Source: DATGXB01 sp035298905 (lineage in GTDB: Bacteria > Cyanobacteriota > Cyanobacteriia > Cyanobacteriales > Nostocaceae). Taken from it: DNA of 64,000 bases. The translations under genes and the position numbers were made by a program. Of the stretch, positions 17,764-25,281 are shown piece by piece. The stretch is from NCBI GenBank assembly GCA_035298905.1, contig DATGXQ010000126.1:7857-71856 (forward strand), written 5' to 3'. Positions within the stretch are counted from its first letter, which is position 1; the number at the start of each line of letters is the position of its first letter. The notes under the pieces were generated by a model. That model searched no databases and was not told the DNA's origin. It saw nothing but the letters and a program-made list of their open reading frames with translations.

Positions 17764-17837
17764 ATTGTTATTTATTGGTTTGTGACAAAATTTTAAGCTC
17801 TGGGTGAAAGTTAAGTGTAGAAATGTAAACTATTTTT

Positions 17838-17930
17838 TCAGAAAACGCTCATGATTGTGATGATGCTGGCACTGGTCAACATGATTAAAGCACCCATCAC
17901 TAAGGTATTAGGGAGTTTGGAGTTCTGCAT
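17838..17930 (-). CDS. Possible 30-residue single-pass membrane peptide
   Basis: An ORF starting MQNSKLPNTLVMGALIML and ending in Ser-Val-Phe: a short polar N-terminus and one hydrophobic helix of ~20 residues. GAGGAA lies 10 bases before the ATG, a good ribosome-binding site, and the hairpin at 17726-17763 lies downstream. Cyanobacteria have many one-helix proteins of this size in photosynthetic complexes, but this one matches none that I know. Confidence 0.4.
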   Translation of the reverse strand: MQNSKLPNTLVMGALIMLTSASIITIMSVF

Positions 17931-18077
17931 AGTTGGTCATTCCTCATGAATTGAGTATATTTACTAACGATATCAATTCCATTATGAATAGTTATCGGAA
18001 TAGTATAAAAATTAAAATAATGTAAATTTTCTTAGCAAATATGAGATTAAGTAGTCACTTTGATTTGATACAATTTC

Positions 18078-18188
18078 TTGATAAGTGGGTTTTACCCCTC
18101 TCAAGTACGGATAGCCCCACAACATAAATACCTACTAGCCGACCGGAGTGTGTGCCTTGATGCTGTAAGATAAAGCTTTATCAAGGCA
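18078..18188 (+). promoter_or_regulatory. Structured leader before cysH
   Basis: Two hairpins: one within 18078-18104 (TTGATAAGTGGG against CCCCTCTCAA, imperfect) and a perfect 9-bp stem TGCCTTGAT/ATCAAGGCA at 18153-18161 and 18180-18188. The GTGGG of the first can also pair with CCCAC at 18116-18120, giving two alternative folds. It ends 26 bases before the cysH start. Confidence 0.35.
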
Positions 18189-18214
18189 AATAGTATTTTG
18201 GTCAAAAAATAATC

Positions 18215-18940
18215 ATGACAGCTTCCACGGCATCTATAAATCCGACAGTAGAATTTGACTTAGATAAGTTAAATCAAGAGTTTGAGACTGCTACGCCGAA
18301 AGAAATCTTAGCTTGGTCTGTTGAGAATATTCCTACAGGACTGGTACAAACTAGCGCTTTTAATGTGGATGATATGGTGATTACTCATATTCTCTACACT
18401 GAACTCAAGCATTCTGTTCCTGTAATCTTCCTTGACACCCTATTCCACTTCCGCGAAACTTTAGAATTGGTCGCTAAGACTATAGAAATTTACACCCTAG
18501 ACTTAAAAACTTACAAAACACCAGATGTAGATACCCGTGAAGCTTTCACTGCTAAATATGGGGAAGCACTTTGGGACAAAGATATTGCTAAGTTTCATGA
18601 CATTACTAAAATTGAACCTTTGCAACGGGGTTTAGATGAGTTAAATACTGTTGCTTGGATCACTGGTCGCCGTCGTGACCAAGCTGTTACCCGTGCCAAT
18701 ATGCCAGTTTTTGAATTAGATGGTAAGGGACGGTTAAAAGTTAATCCTTTAGCAACTTGGACTAGAAAAGATTCTTGGGCTTACGTAGCAGAACATAAGG
18801 TGATTTATAATCCTTTGCATGACCAAGGTTATCCCAGTATTGGCGATGAACCTATTACTACTAAAGTAGGTGAAGGTGAAGACGAACGCGCCGGACGCTG
18901 GCGCGGTACTGGTAAGACTGAGTGTGGAATACACATCTAA
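18215..18940 (+). CDS. cysH: Phosphoadenylylsulfate (PAPS) reductase
   Basis: A 241-residue enzyme that reduces PAPS to sulfite in assimilatory sulfate reduction, using thioredoxin. Visible: TSAFNVDDMVITHIL (the PP-loop region of this subfamily), VIFLDTLFHFRETL, AWITGRRRDQAVTR, KVNPLATWTRKD and the C-terminal KTECGIHI with the catalytic Cys237. The extra Cys pairs of iron-sulfur APS reductases are missing, so the substrate is PAPS. Single gene with a long leader; convergent with rbp. Confidence 0.95.
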   Translation: MTASTASINPTVEFDLDKLNQEFETATPKEILAWSVENIPTGLVQTSAFNVDDMVITHILYTELKHSVPVIFLDTLFHFRETLELVAKTIEIYTLDLKTYKTPDVDTREAFTAKYGEALWDKDIAKFHDITKIEPLQRGLDELNTVAWITGRRRDQAVTRANMPVFELDGKGRLKVNPLATWTRKDSWAYVAEHKVIYNPLHDQGYPSIGDEPITTKVGEGEDERAGRWRGTGKTECGIHI

Positions 18941-18959
18941 GTGAAGAGTTAGTAAAAAA

Positions 18960-18983
18960 GGCTCAGACATTTTTGCCTGAGCC
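18960..18983 (-). terminator. Rho-independent terminator for rbp
   Basis: GGCTCAG/CTGAGCC, a 7-bp perfect stem with a 10-base loop. On the minus strand it is followed by TTTTTT, so it mainly ends the rbp transcript; it may also stop readthrough from cysH. Confidence 0.8.
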
Positions 18984-19049
18984 CTTAAAATAGATAAAGC
19001 TAATTTTTTGAACTAATTTGTTAAGTTCAAAGGATCGATTTACCAAGCC

Positions 19050-19349
19050 TTAGTAACGATTACGTCCACCATAGTTACCACGATTTCCACCAAAAGAACC
19101 TCTATCTTCTTTGGGTTTAGCCTTATTTACTTTTAAATCTCTTCCCATCCATTCAGCACCATCGAGCGCATCAATAGCAGCAGTTTCCTCTGCATCTGTA
19201 CCCATTTCCACAAAACCAAAGCCGCGTACTCGGCCTGTTTCGCGATCAGTAGGTAGTTGAACTCTCTTGACAGAACCATATTCTGCAAATACAGCGTTCA
19301 GACTATCTTCTGTAACATCGTAAGAAAGATTGCCTACGTAAATTGACAT
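19050..19349 (-). CDS. rbp: RRM-type glycine-rich RNA-binding protein
   Basis: A 99-residue protein: one RNA recognition motif with RNP2 (SIYVGNLSYDV) and RNP1 (VRGFGFVEM), followed by a short Gly/Arg/Asn tail (GSFGGNRGNYGGRNRY). This is the cyanobacterial Rbp group, several of which are cold-induced and act on mRNA stability or localisation. The Shine-Dalgarno sequence GGAG is 7 bases before the ATG and lies in a 9-bp stem (see next entry). A terminator follows. Confidence 0.92.
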   Translation of the reverse strand: MSIYVGNLSYDVTEDSLNAVFAEYGSVKRVQLPTDRETGRVRGFGFVEMGTDAEETAAIDALDGAEWMGRDLKVNKAKPKEDRGSFGGNRGNYGGRNRY

Positions 19350-19355
19350 AACTTG

Positions 19356-19396
19356 TCTCCGAAATCATGAGTGTGTAGAGATTTAAGTTTCGGAGA
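19356..19396 (-). promoter_or_regulatory. Hairpin that sequesters the rbp ribosome-binding site
   Basis: In the transcript, TCTCCGAAA pairs perfectly with TTTCGGAGA (9 bp, 23-base loop). The second arm contains the rbp Shine-Dalgarno GGAG, so the closed stem should block translation. This is a plausible temperature- or protein-responsive switch. Confidence 0.6.
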
Positions 19397-19840
19397 AAAG
19401 TCTGTAAATACCAAAAACAAAAAACCTGTCAATACTAAAAACAAACGAGGTCACCGAATTAACTCTCACTTTCTACCATAACACAACAATCAACTTTTAG
19501 GAAGGAAATCGCTTTAGCTTTATATAAAGTTTTGTAAACAATTGATGGCTAGGTAGGGGTTGTGGTATCGCTTGAGCCATACTTTTACAGTTTCACTGTG
19601 CTTTACTGTAGATTAAATCTTCAACCAATAAAAATTTTTGCACTCACCAACTGTCAATCAAGGCTTGTTTGCTAACTGCTTTTCTAAGTAATATTCTTTA
19701 AGGTGATAATTTTTTTGACAAAAATTGAGTCTGTAGGGGAAGAGTAGTTTGTGTATGCTGGAATCAGCAGAAGATGAGGTCAAGGTAACTTGTAAATTGG
19801 TGATTACTTCATACTTTGAATGAACGACAACTGACAAACT
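19397..19840. other. Divergent spacer between rbp and sbcD
   Basis: 444 bp, AT-rich, with TACYAAAAACAAA direct repeats at about 19409-19445 in the likely rbp leader. No gene recognised. Confidence 0.45.
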
Positions 19841-21106
19841 ATGATTAAAATACTGCACTTGTCAGATATCCACATGGGAAGCGGTTTTTCTCATGGACGG
19901 ATTAATCCGGTGACGGGATTGAATACACGATTGGAAGACTTTGTCAATACTTTGTCTTTGTGTATTGATAGAGCGATCGCTTCTCCCGTTGATCCTGTAG
20001 ATTTAGTATTATTTGGTGGAGATGCTTTTCCCGATGCGACACCACCACCCTATGTACAAGAGGCTTTTGCTGGTCAGTTTCGCCGCTTGGTAGATGCGGG
20101 TATTCCTACGGTTTTGTTGGTGGGAAATCATGACCAACATTCTCAAGGTTTGGGAGGTGCAAGTTTAAATATCTACCGGACTCTAGGTGTACCTGGGGTA
20201 GTTGTGGGGGATACTTTAACTACTCATACTATTAAAACCCGTAAAGGTTCAGTACAGGTAATTACTCTCCCCTGGTTAACCCGTTCTACTTTGATGACAC
20301 GTCAAGAAACTGAGGGGTTATCTTTAGCAGAAGTTCATCAGTTATTAATAGAAAGATTGCAGGTAGTATTAGAAGCAGAAATTCGCCGTTTAAACCCAGA
20401 TTTACCTACGGTGCTGTTGGGTCATTTAATGGCGGATAATGCTACTTTGGGGGCAGAAAAATTGTTAGCAGTGGGTAAGGGTTTTACTTTGCCTTTATCT
20501 TTACTGACACGTCCTTGTTTTGATTATGTGGCGCTAGGACATGTCCACCGTCACCAAAATTTGAATAAGTCTAATAGTAAACCACCAATTATTTATCCGG
20601 GGAGTATTGAACGGGTAGATTTTAGCGAAGAGAAAGAAGAGAAAGGTTATGTGATGATCGAACTAGAAAAGGGGTGGGTAGAGTGGGAATTTTGCCCTTT
20701 ACCAGTTCGCACTTTTCGCACGATCGAGGTAGATTTGTCTAAGGCAGATGATCCGCAAGCAGTATTGTTGAAGGCGATCGCTAAACACAATATTCAAGAT
20801 GCTGTAGTCAGGTTAATATATAAATTACGCTCAGAACAACTGGACTTAATTGATAATTCTGCCCTGCATCAAGCTTTAAGTGACGCTCACACCTATACTA
20901 TTCAACCAGAATTAGTCAGTCAGTTAGCTAAACCCCGGATTCCTGAACTGAGTGCTAGTAGCAGTATCGACCCAATGGAAGCCTTAAAAACCTACTTAAA
21001 TAATCGGGAAGACTTAAAAGACATTGCACAATCAATGCTGGAAGCAGCAGAAAATTTGTTGGAGAATGAGCAGGGAATATGGCTAGAAACTGCTACTACT
21101 GATTAA
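19841..21106 (+). CDS. sbcD: SbcD-like metallophosphoesterase (DNA double-strand break nuclease subunit)
   Basis: A 421-residue protein. Metal-ligand motifs of calcineurin-like phosphoesterases are clear: ILHLSDIHMGSG (DxH), LVLFGGDAF (GGDxF in place of GD), LLVGNHDQHS (GNHD), LLGHLMADN and ALGHVHRHQ (GHxH). Together with the C-terminal domain and length this fits SbcD, the nuclease subunit that works with SbcC on hairpins and broken ends. sbcC is not adjacent here. Some annotate such proteins as generic exonuclease subunits. An inverted repeat GATTGG/CCAATC after the stop may be its terminator. Confidence 0.85.
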   Translation: MIKILHLSDIHMGSGFSHGRINPVTGLNTRLEDFVNTLSLCIDRAIASPVDPVDLVLFGGDAFPDATPPPYVQEAFAGQFRRLVDAGIPTVLLVGNHDQHSQGLGGASLNIYRTLGVPGVVVGDTLTTHTIKTRKGSVQVITLPWLTRSTLMTRQETEGLSLAEVHQLLIERLQVVLEAEIRRLNPDLPTVLLGHLMADNATLGAEKLLAVGKGFTLPLSLLTRPCFDYVALGHVHRHQNLNKSNSKPPIIYPGSIERVDFSEEKEEKGYVMIELEKGWVEWEFCPLPVRTFRTIEVDLSKADDPQAVLLKAIAKHNIQDAVVRLIYKLRSEQLDLIDNSALHQALSDAHTYTIQPELVSQLAKPRIPELSASSSIDPMEALKTYLNNREDLKDIAQSMLEAAENLLENEQGIWLETATTD

Positions 21107-21273
21107 GTTGATTGGTGAAAATTGCCAATCTAGATTCAGCCCAGTAGTTAAAGTTGCTTTAAATTCCTGCATCAAGTCCCAATTAATCTGCAAAAATAAC
21201 TGTATTTCTTAGCTCAAGTTTTGAGTTAATCTCAACTTAGCAGGAATGAAAACCTTTGTCAGTTGGACTTTTT

Positions 21274-23112
21274 ATGTCCCTCTACCCTCAGATTAAGCAA
21301 TTTGTACTTGGTAAATCTTTACCTACCAGCGCCCACGCTGAAGAGAGATTAAGCAATGCCGCAGCTTTAGCCGTGCTTTCTTCTGATGCACTTTCTTCTG
21401 TTGCTTATGCCACAGAGGAAATTTTATTAGTGTTAGTAGCAGCAGGAAGCAATGCGCTGGGTTTGTCTCTCCCCATTGCTATAGCGATTATCATTCTTCT
21501 AAGCATAGTTGTACTTTCTTACCGCCAAACTATTCGCGCTTATCCTCAAGGGGGCGGTTCTTATATTGTTGCTAGGGAAAACTTAGGTTTATACCCTGGA
21601 CTGGTGGCTGGTGGTTCATTAATGATTGACTACATTTTAACAGTCACAGTCAGTATATCTGCGGGTACGGCTGCTTTGACTTCAGCTATTCCTCAATTAC
21701 AACCCCACACAGTTCTTCTCTGTTTGATTTTCATTTTTCTGTTGATGCTGGCAAATTTGCGGGGTGTCAAGGAATCAGGCAAAATATTTATGATTCCTAC
21801 CTATGCTTTTATTGCCAGTGTTTTTGTTTTAATTACTGTGGGTTTATTTAAGTATATTACTGGTGGGACTGTTGCACATAACTATCCTACACTTCCCGTT
21901 ACAGAAGGACTGAGTTTATTCTTTATTTTACGTGCCTTTTCCGCAGGATGTACAGCATTAACGGGAGTTGAGGCGATTTCTGATGGAGTTTTGGCTTTCA
22001 AACAACCAGAATGGAAAAATGCCCGGTTAACATTACTCTATTTGGGGGTAATTTTGGGTTTAATGTTTGTGGGCATTACTTATTTAGGTAATGTTTACCA
22101 TGTTGTGCCAGAAGAGGGACAAACAGTAGTATCATTGCTAGGTAGGGAAATTCTAGGTGTTGGGCCACTGTACTATTTTCTGCAAATAGTGACTTTATTA
22201 ATTTTGCTGTTAGCTGCCAATACCAGTTATGCAGACTTTCCCAGACTTTGTTACTTTTTGTCACGGGATGGATTTTTACCCAGACAATTATCACTGTTAG
22301 GCGATCGCCTGGTCTATTCCAACGGTATCATTCTCTTGAGTTTGTGCGCTGCCATCCTGGTAATAATTTTCAAAGGCCAAGTAAATGCTGTGATTCCCCT
22401 GTATGCAGTGGGTGTGTTTACTTCCTTCACCCTTTCCCAAGCCGGGATGGTGCGTCACTGGTTCCAAGAACAACGAGGACATTGGCACTATAGCGCAGTG
22501 ATGAATGGCTTGGGGGCGATCGCTACCGCTATTGTCTTAGTTGTCATTGTTTCTACAAAGTTCCTTTTGGGCGCTTGGTTAGTGGTGTTAGCCATTCCTT
22601 TGTTAGTAGGTTTATTTGTGGCTATTCACCGTCACTATCAATACGTGTCCCAACGTCTAAGTATTCAAGGAATTGCCCCCCGGAGTTATATTCCTCGACC
22701 TAAACCAGAAGTGATCACTCATCCAGCAGTGGTATTGGTGGGACAATTAAACCGAGGCACAGTAGAAGCTTTAGATTATGCACGGACAATAGCAGATGAA
22801 ATTGTAGCAGTGCATATAGATATTGGTTCTACAGACCGGGAAAAATTACAAGAAAAATGGCGTAATCTTGAGTCTGATATTCCTCTAGAAATCATCGATT
22901 CACCTTATCGTTCGGTCATTCATCCTCTTGTCGATTTTGTGAGTCGATTTGAAGAACGTCACCCTGATGTATTTACCACTATCATTGTTCCCGCTTTTGT
23001 AACTCGTAATTGGTGGGATGGCATTTTACATAACCAAACAACTTTCTTTTTAAAGAATGCTTTACGCGCTAAGAAAAGCCGAGTTATTACCACAGTGAGA
23101 CATTATCTGTAA
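21274..23112 (+). CDS. APC-family amino-acid/cation permease with C-terminal domain
   Basis: A 612-residue protein. The N-terminus (LPTSAHAEERLSNAAALAVL, then SSDALSSVAYATEEIL) is the signature of APC-type permeases similar to KimA and YdgF-like transporters. About 12 membrane segments follow (residues ~40-440), then a cytosolic domain (~470-612) with VVLVGQLNRGTVEALDYART, resembling a universal-stress-like nucleotide-binding fold. KimA homologues import potassium under c-di-AMP control; that could apply here, but the substrate is not proven. I chose ATG 21274 over the TTG at 21256. Confidence 0.8.
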   Translation: MSLYPQIKQFVLGKSLPTSAHAEERLSNAAALAVLSSDALSSVAYATEEILLVLVAAGSNALGLSLPIAIAIIILLSIVVLSYRQTIRAYPQGGGSYIVARENLGLYPGLVAGGSLMIDYILTVTVSISAGTAALTSAIPQLQPHTVLLCLIFIFLLMLANLRGVKESGKIFMIPTYAFIASVFVLITVGLFKYITGGTVAHNYPTLPVTEGLSLFFILRAFSAGCTALTGVEAISDGVLAFKQPEWKNARLTLLYLGVILGLMFVGITYLGNVYHVVPEEGQTVVSLLGREILGVGPLYYFLQIVTLLILLLAANTSYADFPRLCYFLSRDGFLPRQLSLLGDRLVYSNGIILLSLCAAILVIIFKGQVNAVIPLYAVGVFTSFTLSQAGMVRHWFQEQRGHWHYSAVMNGLGAIATAIVLVVIVSTKFLLGAWLVVLAIPLLVGLFVAIHRHYQYVSQRLSIQGIAPRSYIPRPKPEVITHPAVVLVGQLNRGTVEALDYARTIADEIVAVHIDIGSTDREKLQEKWRNLESDIPLEIIDSPYRSVIHPLVDFVSRFEERHPDVFTTIIVPAFVTRNWWDGILHNQTTFFLKNALRAKKSRVITTVRHYL

Positions 23113-23117
23113 TCTGA

Positions 23118-23269
23118 TGATAATTGAAGTAGGGCAAACGCACCTTATTTTTAAAATGCTTACTGGGCAAAGGTTTCAAGCGTTGTTAACTTTTGTATCT
23201 AAAAATTGAAACCCTTGCTGTGTATGGGTTACAGAATTTAAATGCGTTTGCCCTGATAATTGAAGTAGG
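23118..23269. repeat. Inverted-repeat element flanked by 16-bp direct repeats
   Basis: GGGCAAACGCA at 23132-23142 and its inverse TGCGTTTGCCC at 23243-23253 bound a 122-bp segment. The direct repeat TGATAATTGAAGTAGG occurs at 23118-23133 and again at 23254-23269. The arrangement looks like a small non-autonomous mobile element, but a 16-bp flanking duplication is unusually long. Confidence 0.55.
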
Positions 23270-23334
23270 TAATGGGTAGATGTAAGCCAACTAATCACCT
23301 CTTGCCTATCAAATTTATTAGGAGCAAATACTTA

Positions 23335-23546
23335 GGGCTTGCTGAATAAATGTGAAAATATTACAGGTAAAGGGTTTGAGCCGTTCTCAGGTTAAAAAAG
23401 TGCAAGATTTTACGAGGTGGGAACTCAAAAACCTTGCATTTAATTTCTACACAAAGGAAAAATAGCTCCCATCCAACTCTTGAAACTGTTCCCTGTTCCC
23501 TGTTCCCTGTTCCCTGTCTCCACAACAAGACTTTTTCAGCAAACCC
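23335..23546. mobile_element. MITE of 212 bp with 6-bp target duplication
   Basis: Imperfect terminal inverted repeats: left GGGCTTGCTGAATAAA, right (inverse) GGGTTTGCTGAAAAAG. It is flanked by TACTTA at 23329-23334 and 23547-23552, a perfect 6-bp target site duplication. There is no ORF inside; a TGTTCCC heptamer tract fills part of the interior (about 23483-23517). Confidence 0.75.
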
Positions 23547-23679
23547 TACTTAGAGATAAAACCTTTGGCAGCAACTAATAAAATCTGATAGAGGAAGTGA
23601 ACAAGTAATGCCAATTCAAAATTCAAAATTGGGAAAGTCAAGTTTGCTTAGGGTTGCCCGATTTACATCCGTTACCTTA

Positions 23680-23785
23680 TACAGCAGATTTCAGGTAAAT
23701 GAGGTACAAATTTTAAGAACAAAGCCATATACCAAGAGGCTTTCAACCCTGTTCCCTGTTAAGAGTTCCCTGTTCCCTGCTGTAA
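23680..23785 (-). repeat. TACAGCAG/CTGCTGTA repeat, copy 3 (inverted)
   Basis: Reads TACAGCAGATTTCAGGTAAA, GAGGTACAAA, then GTTCCCT heptamers and a CTGCTGTAA end; complete relative to the consensus. It produces a spurious 105-codon ORF. Confidence 0.8.
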
Positions 23786-23930
23786 TAGTAAATTGGAATT
23801 ATAAGAGCAATGACAAGATGATCGCTATACCGTTTATAGCCAGCACTATTAATACCAATTTACTAAAAGAGTGTAACAACTATAAATCGTCAAATCCTGA
23901 TCAAATCTGGTCTTACCCATTTTGAATTTT

Positions 23931-23957
23931 GTTGGCGAAGCCTTGCCGAAGGCTATT
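23931..23957. repeat. GCCTT-GCCG-AAGGC palindromic repeat
   Basis: A 27-bp unit with the hairpin GCCTT/AAGGC; an almost identical copy is at 56403-56429. Both are followed by TTTTGAA-type heptamers. Confidence 0.8.
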
Positions 23958-23980
23958 TTGAATTTTGAATTGGTATAAGC

Positions 23981-24541
23981 TTACTCAATCAGTTTTTCTA
24001 AGTACTGAGCTATCATCTGCTGTTGACCAGCACGGGAAATTACTGTTTGTCTTGTACGGTATTGCTTACCAATAAATTTTAATTCTTCTTCAAACAAAGA
24101 GCCATTTTCTTCTGTCCACAAATAAATAGTTTGAGGATCACGAAAGTAAAATTTAGCTATAACTAGCCTTGGTACAGGAAAATTACGCCCAAAATACATA
24201 GTATCTCCTATTGTACCCAAAACAGTCCAGCGTTTAGTTCCTTCCTCTCCTGTCTCTAAATCTACACCATTCCATTCCACATAAGAACCACATTCCATAC
24301 AAGCAGTTTGATCCAGTTGATGCAGTTGTGCTAAATCAATTAATTCAGTACAGCCTTCATCTAGAAATTTCATGGATACTGTTTTCTTAATATCCCTGAT
24401 TTTACCATTGGGTAGTGCATAGTATCTACGCTCTGAACACCATTTACCGTCAGATGCCTTGAGAAAATCTTTGATCAAATTAGCTGCATCTTGAGTAGTA
24501 AGTTGAGAAAACTTATCGAGATAGGTTTTACTAGAATGCAT
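23981..24541 (-). CDS. Conserved-looking hypothetical protein
   Basis: A 186-residue soluble protein. It starts MHSSKTYLDKFSQLTTQDAA, has a Cys pair in CMECGSYVEW (residues ~80-90) and a C-terminal part with several aromatic strands (TMYFGRNFPVPRLVIAKFYF). It does not belong to a family I recognise. It stands alone between spacers rich in repeats. Confidence 0.55.
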   Translation of the reverse strand: MHSSKTYLDKFSQLTTQDAANLIKDFLKASDGKWCSERRYYALPNGKIRDIKKTVSMKFLDEGCTELIDLAQLHQLDQTACMECGSYVEWNGVDLETGEEGTKRWTVLGTIGDTMYFGRNFPVPRLVIAKFYFRDPQTIYLWTEENGSLFEEELKFIGKQYRTRQTVISRAGQQQMIAQYLEKLIE

Positions 24542-24819
24542 GACTTATTGAGGTTGTTCAAAAGAATAGATGCGTCAAAATTGGAGAGTTAATAATTTGT
24601 TTAACTCTCAAAGATTCGGGCTATTTTCGACCTACAGGAACTGCTGTTTGTTGAGCAGACATAATGCTTTTTATACGTTACTATTATTTTATATTAAGAT
24701 ATGTTTACCAATAGTAGGGACACTGAAATGTTTATAATACATTATACTAAGTATACAATAATCCTCTATGTAATGTTAGTTTGAATAGTTAACATTCATA
24801 GTCGAAAAACTACAGTTTT

Positions 24820-25236
24820 ATGTATAAGCTCATATCTGCAACACTGCTAACTACTACGCTGCTGTTATCAACCAATAACTTTTCATTTGCGGGTACTTGT
24901 GCTTCTCGTTGTGGCCCCCGTCCCCTGGAGGTCAAACCGGGTCAATATATTCGGTTGCAAGTGGTCAATAAAACCTATGGGCCTTTAAAAATCGAGGATG
25001 TGCAAGCTAGAAAGCAAATGACTCTGGAATCAGGGAAAGAATTACAATTGGATCAGGCAGGTGCAACAGAACCTAATCTGTCAATTTTGTTTTGGGATGA
25101 GGATGGGAGGTCTTTACAGGGGGTTGTATCTAAACCAAATCCGTGGATTTTGCGTTTAGAAATTCGTCCTAGTAATCGTTATCCTAGCGATCGCTCTCTT
25201 TACATTCTTAACGATGGTCGTGTAAATGTGTTCTAA
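24820..25236 (+). CDS. Secreted hypothetical protein
   Basis: A 138-residue protein with a signal peptide (MYKLISATLLTTTLLLSTNN, cleaved after FSFAG) and two Cys right after it (CASRC). The mature domain looks beta-rich (YIRLQVVNKTYGPLKIEDV). No family recognised. It precedes recJ by 45 bp and may be cotranscribed with it. Confidence 0.6.
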   Translation: MYKLISATLLTTTLLLSTNNFSFAGTCASRCGPRPLEVKPGQYIRLQVVNKTYGPLKIEDVQARKQMTLESGKELQLDQAGATEPNLSILFWDEDGRSLQGVVSKPNPWILRLEIRPSNRYPSDRSLYILNDGRVNVF

Positions 25237-25281
25237 AGGTGCAAAATATTCTATAGTGCTAAACTTGCCTAATTTTTGATT

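Noticed and set aside
23608..23925. 105-codon ORF on the plus strand
   Set aside because: It is built mostly from repeat copy 3 and AAATTCAAAATT heptamers; no protein-like pattern.
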